Origin: a virus
IMG/VR virus record: IMGVR_UViG_3300027784_000020
Location: 1-31,034 of that record
Direction: 5' to 3' (one strand)
Length of the DNA stretch: 31,034 bases
Shown here piece after piece: positions 20,712 to 27,690 of the stretch (the first letter of the stretch is position 1; every line of letters begins with the position of its first letter). The notes below the pieces were generated by a model. It was not told the origin of the DNA. It made no database searches and worked only from the letters and a program-made list of their open reading frames with translations. A program made the position numbers and the translations under genes.

Positions 20712-22355
20712 GTGCCTTATACGAGCTTAGAAAATTTGCCAGAGCAGATTAGAAGGGTTTTGCCTGAGAAAGCTCAAAGATTGTTTATGGAAAAGTTTAA
20801 CGAGGCTGTGAGAGATGAAGATACGGATACTTCTCGAGGGCAGGCGATGCGTATTGCTTGGGAAGCGATAAAAGAAGAAGGTTTTGGGAAAGGGGAGCTG
20901 TCTGGAATGTGGATTAAGGGTTTGCAGAATGAAGAGAATCAAATATCTGGGATGTTCAAATTTGATGAGGGGGATGTTAACGAAGTACAGATTTTGCGGA
21001 CTGGGGAATGGGAGCATCCGCAGTATGGTGATATTACTATTACTGAGCAGGATATTGATTTGTTCATAAAGAGTTTTGAGGAGCGCGCTCGCCGGATAGA
21101 CCTTGCTATCGACCAAGCTCATGAGCCGGATAAGGGGGCTGCGGGTTGGATTGAGGGGCTTCATAAAAGGCAGGAAAATGGGAGCGTAGGGCTTTATGCT
21201 GAAGTTGATTGGACTGACTTTGGCAGGGAGCTTATAGATGATAAGAGGTTTAAGTACATTAGCCCTGAGTTTAGATTTAACTATGAGGATGATGAGACGG
21301 GGGAGCTGTATGAGAATGTTTTGTTCGGTGCTGGGCTGACGAATAGGCCGTTCATTAAAGATATGGAGCCGATTATGATGAGTGAGGATGTGATTGAAGA
21401 CATTCAAAAACAAGCTATTAAGCAGAAAGGAGATGCTGGTATGCAGGATGATTGTGTTGATGCGCTGAAGTTTTTGGCCGAGAAAACTGGAAAAACAGAA
21501 GAGCAGGTAAAAGAGCTTATGGAGTTTATCGAGGATAATGAAATTGGGGGTGTCGAAGATTTAAAAGAGTTTCAGTGGCGAGAGATGCCTGTCGGCTGGG
21601 ATGTTAGCGCAGTCAGGCATTTTTATGATTCGCTAGGGGGGTATCAGGGTTGCGTTAATGAGATGTCGGGTCGGATAGATGAGCCGGAAGGTTTTTGTGG
21701 GCAGTTGGCGCACATGGTCGCTGGGCGAGTGGAGATGACTGAGGATGAAGATGAAGTTGATAATAAAAAAGGAGGTAATAGTGATATGGAGCTGGAAGAA
21801 GTTAAGAATGCGCTGGGTTTGGCTGAAGAGGCTGGGGAGGAAGAGGTTGTTAATGCGCTGGAAGATTTTAGCAAGCTGTATGATAAACTGGAGTTAAGTG
21901 AGGAAGCAGGGGCATCAGAAGCCCTGCAAAAAATAGATGAGCTGTCGACCAAGGCTGAAAAAGCTGTTGAGCTTGATGAAGAGAATACTCAGTTATCTGA
22001 GAGGGTGGCGAGTATAGAGCAGGAGATGCTCGAAGAAAAATGGGAAAATATTAAAAGTAAAGCTATGTCGGAAGGGAGAATGACTGCTGAGCAAGCTGAG
22101 GTCTTCAAGGAAAGGTATCTGGAGAATCCGGAGGCGACTAAAGAAATTATTAATACTTTGAAGCCTGTTGTCGAGATGGGTGAAAAGGGGTCTTCACAGG
22201 ATGGAGGCTCACAAGGTCGCTCTGCTATTAACTCCTTTAGAAGTAAGGTTAAGGAGTTGCAAAGTGAACAGGGTATGGAATACTCTGAAGCGATGAAAGA
22301 AGTTAAGAAAGACAATCCTCAGCTTTGGGAGGAAGTACAGCAGGAAAGAGGTTAA
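20712..22355 (+). CDS. ChaB-domain / Mu gpI-like prohead protease with C-terminal scaffold
   Basis: GTG 20712 follows AGGGGGGTG by 6 bases. Residues 1-60 match ChaB (YTSLENLPEQIRRVLPEKAQ and AMRIAWEAIKEEGF). Residues about 95-225 resemble the Mu gp32/I protease: EHPQYGDITITEQDIDLFI, then DQAHEPDKGAAGWIEGL with a conserved His, and YISPEFRF. A second Cys-bearing segment (DDCVDALKFL, GYQGCVNEMSG, FCGQLAHM) follows. The last 190 residues are a coiled-coil scaffold that can be made alone from ATG 21786. The protein should assemble inside the prohead and mature it by cleavage. Confidence 0.8.
   Translation: MPYTSLENLPEQIRRVLPEKAQRLFMEKFNEAVRDEDTDTSRGQAMRIAWEAIKEEGFGKGELSGMWIKGLQNEENQISGMFKFDEGDVNEVQILRTGEWEHPQYGDITITEQDIDLFIKSFEERARRIDLAIDQAHEPDKGAAGWIEGLHKRQENGSVGLYAEVDWTDFGRELIDDKRFKYISPEFRFNYEDDETGELYENVLFGAGLTNRPFIKDMEPIMMSEDVIEDIQKQAIKQKGDAGMQDDCVDALKFLAEKTGKTEEQVKELMEFIEDNEIGGVEDLKEFQWREMPVGWDVSAVRHFYDSLGGYQGCVNEMSGRIDEPEGFCGQLAHMVAGRVEMTEDEDEVDNKKGGNSDMELEEVKNALGLAEEAGEEEVVNALEDFSKLYDKLELSEEAGASEALQKIDELSTKAEKAVELDEENTQLSERVASIEQEMLEEKWENIKSKAMSEGRMTAEQAEVFKERYLENPEATKEIINTLKPVVEMGEKGSSQDGGSQGRSAINSFRSKVKELQSEQGMEYSEAMKEVKKDNPQLWEEVQQERG
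21786..22355 (+). CDS. Nested scaffold protein from internal start (189 aa)
   Basis: Inside the protease gene, the perfect Shine-Dalgarno AAGGAGGT (21769-21776) precedes an in-frame ATG at 21786 by 9 bases. The product begins MELEEVKNALG and is an acidic, Ala/Glu-rich coiled coil (residues about 1-90) followed by a short C-terminal domain (MTAEQAEVFKERYLE and YSEAMKEVKKDNPQLW) resembling capsid-binding ends of scaffolds. Mu (I/Z) and lambda (C/Nu3) produce scaffolds from internal starts in exactly this arrangement. It would be made in excess over the protease. Confidence 0.75.
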   Translation: MELEEVKNALGLAEEAGEEEVVNALEDFSKLYDKLELSEEAGASEALQKIDELSTKAEKAVELDEENTQLSERVASIEQEMLEEKWENIKSKAMSEGRMTAEQAEVFKERYLENPEATKEIINTLKPVVEMGEKGSSQDGGSQGRSAINSFRSKVKELQSEQGMEYSEAMKEVKKDNPQLWEEVQQERG

Positions 22356-22414
22356 ATGTGTAAGCTGACTAAGTCTGGCCGAGAAGGATAATATTATAAG
22401 AAGGAGTGAAAAAA

Positions 22415-22840
22415 ATGCCTGATATGACAGGACTTCAAGACGGGGCAATGGTCGCTAAGGCGGATGCTAACTTAGACCCCGAAGATGATTTGTATAAATT
22501 TGTTGAAATCACTGACGAGAGAGAGGTTGATACGCCCGATAGTGGCGGGGAAAGATGCTACGGGGTATTAAACTATATCTCTCCTGAGGGTGAAGATGAT
22601 TCGGGCGTTACGCAGAGTGTGGGGCTGACTGTGTCTGGTATAAGCCGTGTAAGGTGTGGCTCTTCTGTCAGTATTTCTGCCGGGAATTTGCTCGAGGTAG
22701 AAGCTGGAGGCACTGTTGCTGAATACTCTGCTGGAAGTGCAAACGTTGCAGTTGCTATCGCCCGAGAGGATGGTAATGATGATGAGGTTATTTCTGCTCT
22801 GATTATTACGGGTGGAGATATGCTTGACGCTGGAGAATAA
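22415..22840 (+). CDS. Capsid decoration protein (DUF2190-like)
   Basis: ATG 22415 lies 8 bases after AAGGAG; the upstream GTG 22406 overlaps that site. The 141-residue beta-rich protein has the order of head-stabilising proteins: an N-terminal extended arm with GAMVAKADANL, a core with CYGVLNYISPEG and SVGLTVSGISRVRCG, and the phrase GNLLEVEAGGTVAEYSAG followed by AVAIARED. It sits directly before the major capsid gene, the usual place for cement proteins (lambda D position). Assignment is by pattern and position. Confidence 0.7.
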   Translation: MPDMTGLQDGAMVAKADANLDPEDDLYKFVEITDEREVDTPDSGGERCYGVLNYISPEGEDDSGVTQSVGLTVSGISRVRCGSSVSISAGNLLEVEAGGTVAEYSAGSANVAVAIAREDGNDDEVISALIITGGDMLDAGE

Positions 22841-22876
22841 TCGTTAGTCTAAAAATAAATTAAGGAGTGAGAAAAA

Positions 22877-23818
22877 ATGCCTGGACAACCACATCCTGAC
22901 GCTAGAATTGACCCGATTTTGACTGATTTAAGTATCGCATATCAAAATAATGTCTATATCTGGGAGAATGTTTTCCCGATAGTGCCGACCGAGGAAAAAT
23001 CGGCTAGATATTATGTGTTCGACAAGTCTGAGTGGACGAGAGATGAAGCACAGAGAAGGGCCCCCGGTAATAGCTCTGAGGGTGGCGACTTCCCGCTGTC
23101 TGACGATAGGTATAATTGTGAAGAGAGGGCTTATCACACTAAGCTCCCCGATGAGTCAGCGGATACTGTTGGCGAAGATATTGACCTTGAGGAAGGTAAG
23201 GTCAACTTCGTTACAGAGAAAATTATGCTGAAAGCTGAGAGGGATATTGCGGACTTGGTTTTTGATGCTGGAAACTGGGATACTGTTGAAAATATCACGG
23301 ATGCTGAGGATAGGTTTGACGATTATAATAATTCTGACCCGGTCGGTGTTTTTGAAGATAATATAGATGATGTAGAAAGTAAGACCGGACAGATGGTTAA
23401 TACGATGGTGCTGGGGTCTGAGGTCTGGAGGTATTTGAAGCATCATCCTCAGATTCTTGACCGGATGGCAGTTGATAATCTCCGGACTGCGACTATTGAT
23501 ACTCTGTCTGCTATTCTGGAAATCGATAATATTCTGGTGGGCAGAGCGAGAGTGAATAATGCTAAGCGTGGCGCTGACGATAATTTCGAGAGAGTCTGGG
23601 GCAAACACTGCTGGTTAGGGCATGTCGCTGATAATCCCGGGCCACAAATCCCCTCTGCTGGTTATACCTTTATCTGGCCGAGAGAAGGGCAGATAAGAGG
23701 GGTAAGGCGCTGGAGAGATGAAGATACTCACAGCGATAAGATAGAGGCTTTCCAGTCGGATGATAAGAAAGTTACTGGCTCTGACTTGGGGGCTTTTATA
23801 CAGAACGCAATATCTTAA
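22877..23818 (+). CDS. Major capsid protein
   Basis: A 313-residue protein right after the decoration gene, behind AAGGAGTGAG. It has the features of an HK97-fold family common in Mu-like prophages: an N-terminal DPILTDLSIAYQN and VFPIVPTEEKSARYY arm, the E-loop region with RRAPGNSSEGGDFPLS, the long spine helix KIMLKAERDIADLVF, and A-domain segments (MVLGSEVWRYLKHHPQILDR and ILVGRARVNNA). The C-terminus is RGVRRWRDEDTHSDKIE. No frameshift extension is seen. Expected to be the most abundant virion protein; the downstream hairpin may boost or bound its transcript. Confidence 0.85.
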   Translation: MPGQPHPDARIDPILTDLSIAYQNNVYIWENVFPIVPTEEKSARYYVFDKSEWTRDEAQRRAPGNSSEGGDFPLSDDRYNCEERAYHTKLPDESADTVGEDIDLEEGKVNFVTEKIMLKAERDIADLVFDAGNWDTVENITDAEDRFDDYNNSDPVGVFEDNIDDVESKTGQMVNTMVLGSEVWRYLKHHPQILDRMAVDNLRTATIDTLSAILEIDNILVGRARVNNAKRGADDNFERVWGKHCWLGHVADNPGPQIPSAGYTFIWPREGQIRGVRRWRDEDTHSDKIEAFQSDDKKVTGSDLGAFIQNAIS

Positions 23819-23839
23819 TTTAGGTGCTGAGCTGAGAGC

Positions 23840-23866
23840 TAAGGAGGGGAGTTAATCCCCTCCTTA
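23840..23866 (+). terminator. Strong hairpin after major capsid gene (attenuator-like)
   Basis: An 11-bp perfect stem (23840-23850 with 23856-23866) with the loop GTTAA. Only ATTT follows, so it is a weak terminator or an mRNA-stabilising 3' end. Its right arm (TCCCCTCC) can instead pair with the next gene's ribosome binding site region (GGGAGG, 23881-23886), helped by TTAATT/AATTAA, giving two mutually exclusive structures. Confidence 0.65.
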
Positions 23867-23894
23867 ATTTAAAAATTAAAGGGAGGATAAAAAA

Positions 23895-24263
23895 ATGGCC
23901 TTTAAAGGAGCGACCCAACGATTTCGGAGGATGCTGGCGAATAAAGTTGCTGCGATTGAGGGATTAAGTGTCGGGGGGACGGATGATGAGAATGAAATAA
24001 TGGAAATTATAAATGGTGAGCAGGAAATCTCTGGTGATATTACGGTAAGCGCTGAGGATACTGCTCAGGAAACATTTTCTATTGACGGTATAGATGAAGG
24101 GGATATTCCTGCGGTAGATTTTGAGGCTGATATTGACGAGCTTCAGATTACTGCTTCCGTTACTGGTGAAGATGAGCTGACTGTTAATTTTTATAATGAT
24201 ACGGGTGTGGAGATTGTTCTTGGAGATGGTACGGAGATATTCTATCAAATTTTTGTCTTATAG
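23895..24263 (+). CDS. Hypothetical virion protein (122 aa)
   Basis: ATG 23895 follows AGGGAGGATAAAAAA. After a basic N-terminus (FKGATQRFRRMLANKVAA) the protein is acidic and beta-rich with repeated VTGEDELTV-type strands, typical of small head or connector decoration proteins. No family is recognised. It is the first gene after the capsid hairpin and may be controlled by it. Confidence 0.6.
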   Translation: MAFKGATQRFRRMLANKVAAIEGLSVGGTDDENEIMEIINGEQEISGDITVSAEDTAQETFSIDGIDEGDIPAVDFEADIDELQITASVTGEDELTVNFYNDTGVEIVLGDGTEIFYQIFVL

Positions 24264-24277
24264 AAAGGGGGTAAAAG

Positions 24278-24619
24278 ATGGGTTATTATATTATTAATGA
24301 CCCGCGGTATGCTGTTCGCTCTGGGGGGAGGCGTTATGAATATCGAGATAAAATCTCAAAGGATATTGCTGAGCAGATTCCGGATGAGGTTGTAGCCTAT
24401 ATCGAGGAGGAAGGCGAAGAGGCTTCTGCTGAGGAGCAGGAGCAGGAGGGAAATGAGCTTGGTTTGTCTGCAGAAGAGCTGGAGGGTATGCTTGAATATA
24501 GCGGGGGTGGCTGGTATGAGTTGCCGGATGGTGAAAATGAAAGGCCGAAAGAAAAGGCGATAGAGGTTTTAAAGGAGAAAATAAGGGAAGGCACAATCTC
24601 TGTTGAAAGAGAGGAGTAA
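24278..24619 (+). CDS. Hypothetical acidic protein (113 aa)
   Basis: ATG 24278 follows AAAGGGGG. The first 30 residues (IINDPRYAVRSGGRRYEYRD) are basic and beta-like. Residues 43-75 are almost entirely Glu, Ala and Gln, and a final helix is charged. The location between capsid and connector genes is where Mu-like phages carry small unassigned head proteins. Function unknown. Confidence 0.55.
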   Translation: MGYYIINDPRYAVRSGGRRYEYRDKISKDIAEQIPDEVVAYIEEEGEEASAEEQEQEGNELGLSAEELEGMLEYSGGGWYELPDGENERPKEKAIEVLKEKIREGTISVEREE

Positions 24620-24622
24620 TTT

Positions 24623-25048
24623 ATGCCTTACGCCAGTATTTCAGATGTGCAAAATTTAATTAAGTGGACTACCTTTACTCACACATCTACGGTTACCAGA
24701 CAGCAAATTAGCCGGGAGCTTGAGAACGCTGATGCTGAGATTAACAGCCGGATTGGACGGCTGTATCAGGTGCCTGTGGAGGATGAGAATGATAGGAAAC
24801 TTCTGGCATATATTTCTGCTAGGCTGACTGCGTATGAGATTGCGAAGATACTTGTTGCTCAGGCGGGTGGGGAGTTGCCGGAGGTAGTTGTGCAGTGGAA
24901 AAACAGTGCTGAGGGAAGGCTTGGAAAAATAATAAACGAAGAGCTGGTGTTGCAAAAGACTGATACCCGTATGGAGAGGGCTGATGGTTTGTCTTCTGGG
25001 ATGAAGGGGAAAGAGCCTGTCTGGAAAAAGGGGGTTGACCAATGGTAA
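24623..25048 (+). CDS. Head-tail connector, DUF1320 (Mu gp36-like)
   Basis: The 141-residue protein opens with YASISDVQNLI and follows the DUF1320 pattern: a helix with AEINSRIGRLYQVPV, then ARLTAYEIAKIL and the C-terminal WKNSAEGRLGKI helix. In Mu-type heads this adaptor sits below the portal and links it to the tail terminator. The ATG follows GAGAGGAG closely, and the end overlaps the gpG-like gene by 7 bases. Confidence 0.85.
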   Translation: MPYASISDVQNLIKWTTFTHTSTVTRQQISRELENADAEINSRIGRLYQVPVEDENDRKLLAYISARLTAYEIAKILVAQAGGELPEVVVQWKNSAEGRLGKIINEELVLQKTDTRMERADGLSSGMKGKEPVWKKGVDQW

Positions 25049-25554
25049 GAGTGAATATGGAGTTTGAGGTTGATGGAGAAAAGCAATTGTCGCGCTTTTT
25101 TGAACACGCCTCTGACGAAATCCCTGATTTTACAGGCACTTTTCTGGATTGGGCAGAAGATTTTAGGAGGACACAGCACAGCGTTTTCGTTAATGAGGGT
25201 GCTTTTGAAGGCAGGGGCCGGTGGGAAGAGCTGAGCCCTGATTATAGGGAGTGGAAAGAGCTTCATTATCCGGGCAGAACGATTTTGCAGAGGACGGATA
25301 GGCTCTGGAATTCTCTGACTGGTGAAGGACATACCGACCATATTTTTGAGTATGATGAGTCGGAGTTTAAGATAGGTACGGCTGTTCCCTATGCCACTTT
25401 TCATCAGGACGGCACTCCGAATATGCCACAGAGGAAGATAATAGAGCTGACGCAACCGCAGAGGAAAAGGTGGGTGCAGATATGCCGGAAGCAGACTTGG
25501 GGCCGGCTTGTTAACGGTGCTGACTTGCACGATTTAGCGACGAGAAGGAGTTAG
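25042..25554 (+). CDS. Virion morphogenesis protein, Mu gpG-like (tail completion)
   Basis: Residues 1-170 follow the phage virion morphogenesis family (Mu G / P2 S). Signature parts are GRWEELSPDYREWK, PGRTILQRTDRLWNSL and KIGTAVPYATFHQDGT, followed by PQRKIIEL. The family acts at the head-tail junction when the tail is joined. It overlaps the DUF1320 gene by 7 bases and ends 3 bases before the next start, so these three connector genes are translated together. Confidence 0.88.
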   Translation: MVRVNMEFEVDGEKQLSRFFEHASDEIPDFTGTFLDWAEDFRRTQHSVFVNEGAFEGRGRWEELSPDYREWKELHYPGRTILQRTDRLWNSLTGEGHTDHIFEYDESEFKIGTAVPYATFHQDGTPNMPQRKIIELTQPQRKRWVQICRKQTWGRLVNGADLHDLATRRS

Positions 25555-25557
25555 TAT

Positions 25558-26073
25558 ATGAGTATAGAGCAAGCTATAAATCGAGCAAAACTTATATTAG
25601 ATGAGGGCAACTCTGAGCTGTTAGAAGAGAATGACCCGGTTAATCTCGAGGAAGTTTTGGAGGAGATTGATTCAGAAGAGGGTTTTGATATTGTTACTCC
25701 TCCGCCGAAGCAATTTTTAGTTGGAAGTTACTTAGGGCGGGAGGAGGTTTTGGCAGAAATCCCTTGTGTAACGGTTGAAGCGCGTAATACACCGGAGGGA
25801 GAGACGGAGTCTGGGTATTATATCAAACAGCATTCTTTCTGGGTTTATGCGTGGGTTGCGGAGGTTGACATTGAGATTATGCACAGGTATATGATGCGTT
25901 ATGCGGAAGGGCTTGGGAAAATAATATCGGATATAAGACGATGGGGGAATAATTGGTTTGACGCTGGGGTAAATAATACTATGTATACAGATGTTTTTCA
26001 GGCAGACCATCGGATGGTTCAGGGGTGCCGAGTGGAGGCTCGTGTTAGTGAGGTTTTTGAAGATACAGTATAA
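25558..26073 (+). CDS. Tail terminator / head-tail joining protein, Mu gp37-like
   Basis: A 171-residue alpha/beta protein between gpG-like and tail tube genes, the standard place for the tail terminator. Residues about 50-110 carry strands (QFLVGSYLGREE, IPCVTVEARN, YYIKQHSFWVYAWVAE), then helix MHRYMMRYAEGLGKII and strands to the end, as in DUF1834/gpU-type terminators. The ring caps the tail tube. Family assignment is by fold pattern and gene order. Confidence 0.65.
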   Translation: MSIEQAINRAKLILDEGNSELLEENDPVNLEEVLEEIDSEEGFDIVTPPPKQFLVGSYLGREEVLAEIPCVTVEARNTPEGETESGYYIKQHSFWVYAWVAEVDIEIMHRYMMRYAEGLGKIISDIRRWGNNWFDAGVNNTMYTDVFQADHRMVQGCRVEARVSEVFEDTV

Positions 26074-26089
26074 TTAAGGAGGTAGTAAG

Positions 26090-26950
26090 ATGGTTGCAGA
26101 GAAGAAGGTTTTGAATAATATTGAGGTCGGCTCTGGTGTATTAGAGATTGAAAGGGATGGGCGGACTTATTCTTTTGAGGCCAGTGAGGATGGAGGGACG
26201 CTGTCGATAGCACGAGAGGTTGAATTTATTGAGGTTGATGAGGTTGTGGGGAGAGTGGCTGCGTATATTACTGGCGAGGAAGCCAGTTTTCAACTTAACT
26301 CACTGGAGGTTGATGTAGAGCTTTTGCGTGAAGCTATCGGGCAGGGTACGATTGAAACTGTTGAAGTTAATGGGCAGAATGAGAGGGTGCTGACTTTCGG
26401 TGGCTCTTCTGAGGTTAGCGTTTCTAAGTTGACTTATACTGTTCCTCGGAGAGTTAATCGTGATTTGAATCTTATTATTGAGCTGAATAAAGTTGTCTCA
26501 GTATCGGATATTGAGGCTCAGCAAACTAAGCAAGACCCTACTTCTTATCCGGTTGTTTTTGAAGCTATGAATGATATGAGCAAAGAAGAGGGCGCTCGTC
26601 TTGGGAAAATCATCAAAGAGGTATCTGAGGATGAGCTGGAGGAGGCTTTTTATTCGGTTAATATTAACGAAGAGAATAGTGATGATGAGGTCGCCCAGAA
26701 TAGTGAGCTGACTGTTGTTACGGATATTATTAATACCGGGGAGCTTGATGGTGAGCAAGATATTACGATGGACTTCGGAGATGATGAGGGTGTCGCAGAG
26801 GAGCTGGGCTTTGTGGTCGAAGCTGGCGGGGAGGAAGAGCTTACTCTGACTTATTCCGTTCCGTCGGATGCTGAGGTTGGAGAAACTGAGGTTACTGTTC
26901 ACTCGGAAGACGATAGCGATAGTTATATGGTTATGGTTAATGAGGGTTAA
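26090..26950 (+). CDS. Major tail tube protein with C-terminal Ig-like (CARDB) domain
   Basis: Residues 1-185 have the beta-rich tube layout (EVGSGVLEIERDGRTYSFEA; VVGRVAAYITGEEASFQLNSL, split here; KLTYTVPRRVNRDLNLII). Residues about 190-286 form a CARDB-like Ig domain: ELTVVTDIINTGELDGEQDI, then EEELTLTYSVPSDAEVGET and DSYMVMV. Such add-on domains project from the tail surface in several siphophages (lambda gpV has one). ATG 26090 follows AAGGAGGTAGTAAG. Expected to form the hollow non-contractile tube; no sheath gene is present. Confidence 0.8.
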   Translation: MVAEKKVLNNIEVGSGVLEIERDGRTYSFEASEDGGTLSIAREVEFIEVDEVVGRVAAYITGEEASFQLNSLEVDVELLREAIGQGTIETVEVNGQNERVLTFGGSSEVSVSKLTYTVPRRVNRDLNLIIELNKVVSVSDIEAQQTKQDPTSYPVVFEAMNDMSKEEGARLGKIIKEVSEDELEEAFYSVNINEENSDDEVAQNSELTVVTDIINTGELDGEQDITMDFGDDEGVAEELGFVVEAGGEEELTLTYSVPSDAEVGETEVTVHSEDDSDSYMVMVNEG

Positions 26951-26989
26951 TGAGGAAATCTAAAATATAAAATATAAGGGGGCGATTTT

Positions 26990-27403
26990 TTGGGAGAAAC
27001 AACTGATATAGAAAAGTTAACACGCGAGGGTAAGGTTTTTGAAAAAAATGGGGAGCAGATTGAGGTTAAGCCTATGGTTATAGCTGATTCCGACGAATTC
27101 AAGAAGAAGGTCGGGCAGACTCTCAGGGAAATAATTGAGCAGTATGAGGATGAAAACTGGCAGGAGCTAATTGAAATAATCGATAATATTCTGGGAGATG
27201 AGCTTTTAGAGCTGTCGAAGGTGGCTTGTGAAGACCTCAGGAGGCTGGGGGATGACTGGATTAAGAAGAATCTTACACTTGCTGATTTGCAGACTATTCT
27301 TGCTGAGGTTATAAAGCGCAACTTCCCGTGGGTTAGGCAAGCGATAGAATTGGGCCAATTGGGAAAGTTGCAGGAGGAAATCTCGAGGAGGGCAAATCAA
27401 TAG
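26990..27403 (+). CDS. Tail assembly chaperone, gpG-like (0 frame)
   Basis: TTG 26990 follows AAGGGGGCG. The 137-residue helical protein occupies the lambda G position between tube and tape measure. Near its 3' end the heptamer G-GGA-AAG (27361-27367) is in the correct phase for -1 slippage, so a fraction of ribosomes should continue into the gene ending at 27690 and make a 233-residue G-GT-type protein. The normal stop is TAG 27401-27403. The chaperones coat the tape measure protein during tail assembly. Confidence 0.85.
   Translation: MGETTDIEKLTREGKVFEKNGEQIEVKPMVIADSDEFKKKVGQTLREIIEQYEDENWQELIEIIDNILGDELLELSKVACEDLRRLGDDWIKKNLTLADLQTILAEVIKRNFPWVRQAIELGQLGKLQEEISRRANQ
27361..27367 (+). 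promoter_or_regulatory. Programmed -1 frameshift site GGGAAAG
   Basis: The heptamer fits X-XXY-YYZ with zero-frame codons GGA-AAG. It is the same slippery sequence used for lambda G/GT. The -1 frame is open from 27337 through to 27690, spanning the zero-frame stop at 27401. Confidence 0.9.
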
Positions 27404-27690
27404 GGCAGGTGAGGGCTGAGGTTTATGATGTTTTTATGCGTCGATATTCTGCTTATACTATTAAGAAAATAGAGAATGAGCTTACTTGGGAGCAGGTTTT
27501 GTTGATGCTGGAAACTGCCCGCAAAAAGCAGGAGGGAGAGCAGAGGGGGAGTAACTCCGGGGGTAATAACTTAGGGTATAATAGTAATATAGATGTCCAC
27601 AATTACGATATTCAGGATATAGCAGAAGGTAAAGCAGAAATCTCCGGGCTTAATCTGGAGCAGAGGAAGGTGGAGAAATCCGGTGGCTGA
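27367..27690 (+). CDS. Tail assembly chaperone, T extension (made by -1 frameshift)
   Basis: After slippage at 27361-27367 the -1 frame reads VAGGNLEEGKSIGQ and then a helical domain (VYDVFMRRYSAYTIKKIE), a Gly/Asn-rich linker and a short tail, 107 residues in all. A GTG at 27409 could start the downstream part alone, but no well-placed ribosome binding site precedes it. In lambda the T domain binds the tail tube protein. It overlaps the tape measure start by 8 bases. Confidence 0.8.
   Translation, partial: VAGGNLEEGKSIGQVRAEVYDVFMRRYSAYTIKKIENELTWEQVLLMLETARKKQEGEQRGSNSGGNNLGYNSNIDVHNYDIQDIAEGKAEISGLNLEQRKVEKSGG

Noticed and set aside
20727-21413. Long open frame on the minus strand (228 codons)
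   Set aside because: It lies opposite the protease gene, whose domains are clear. The encoded sequence is rich in Leu, Ile, Pro and Ser without domain structure, and no ribosome binding site fits. The purine-rich + strand produces few stops on the complement.
22365-22394. Possible promoter CTGACT ... TAATAT before the decoration gene
   Set aside because: Both hexamers are weak with an 18-base spacer; the gap is small and readthrough from upstream is expected.
24859-25530. Minus-strand open frame of 223 codons
   Set aside because: It is opposite two recognised connector genes and is low-complexity with many Pro, Ser and Leu. It is a by-product of strand composition.
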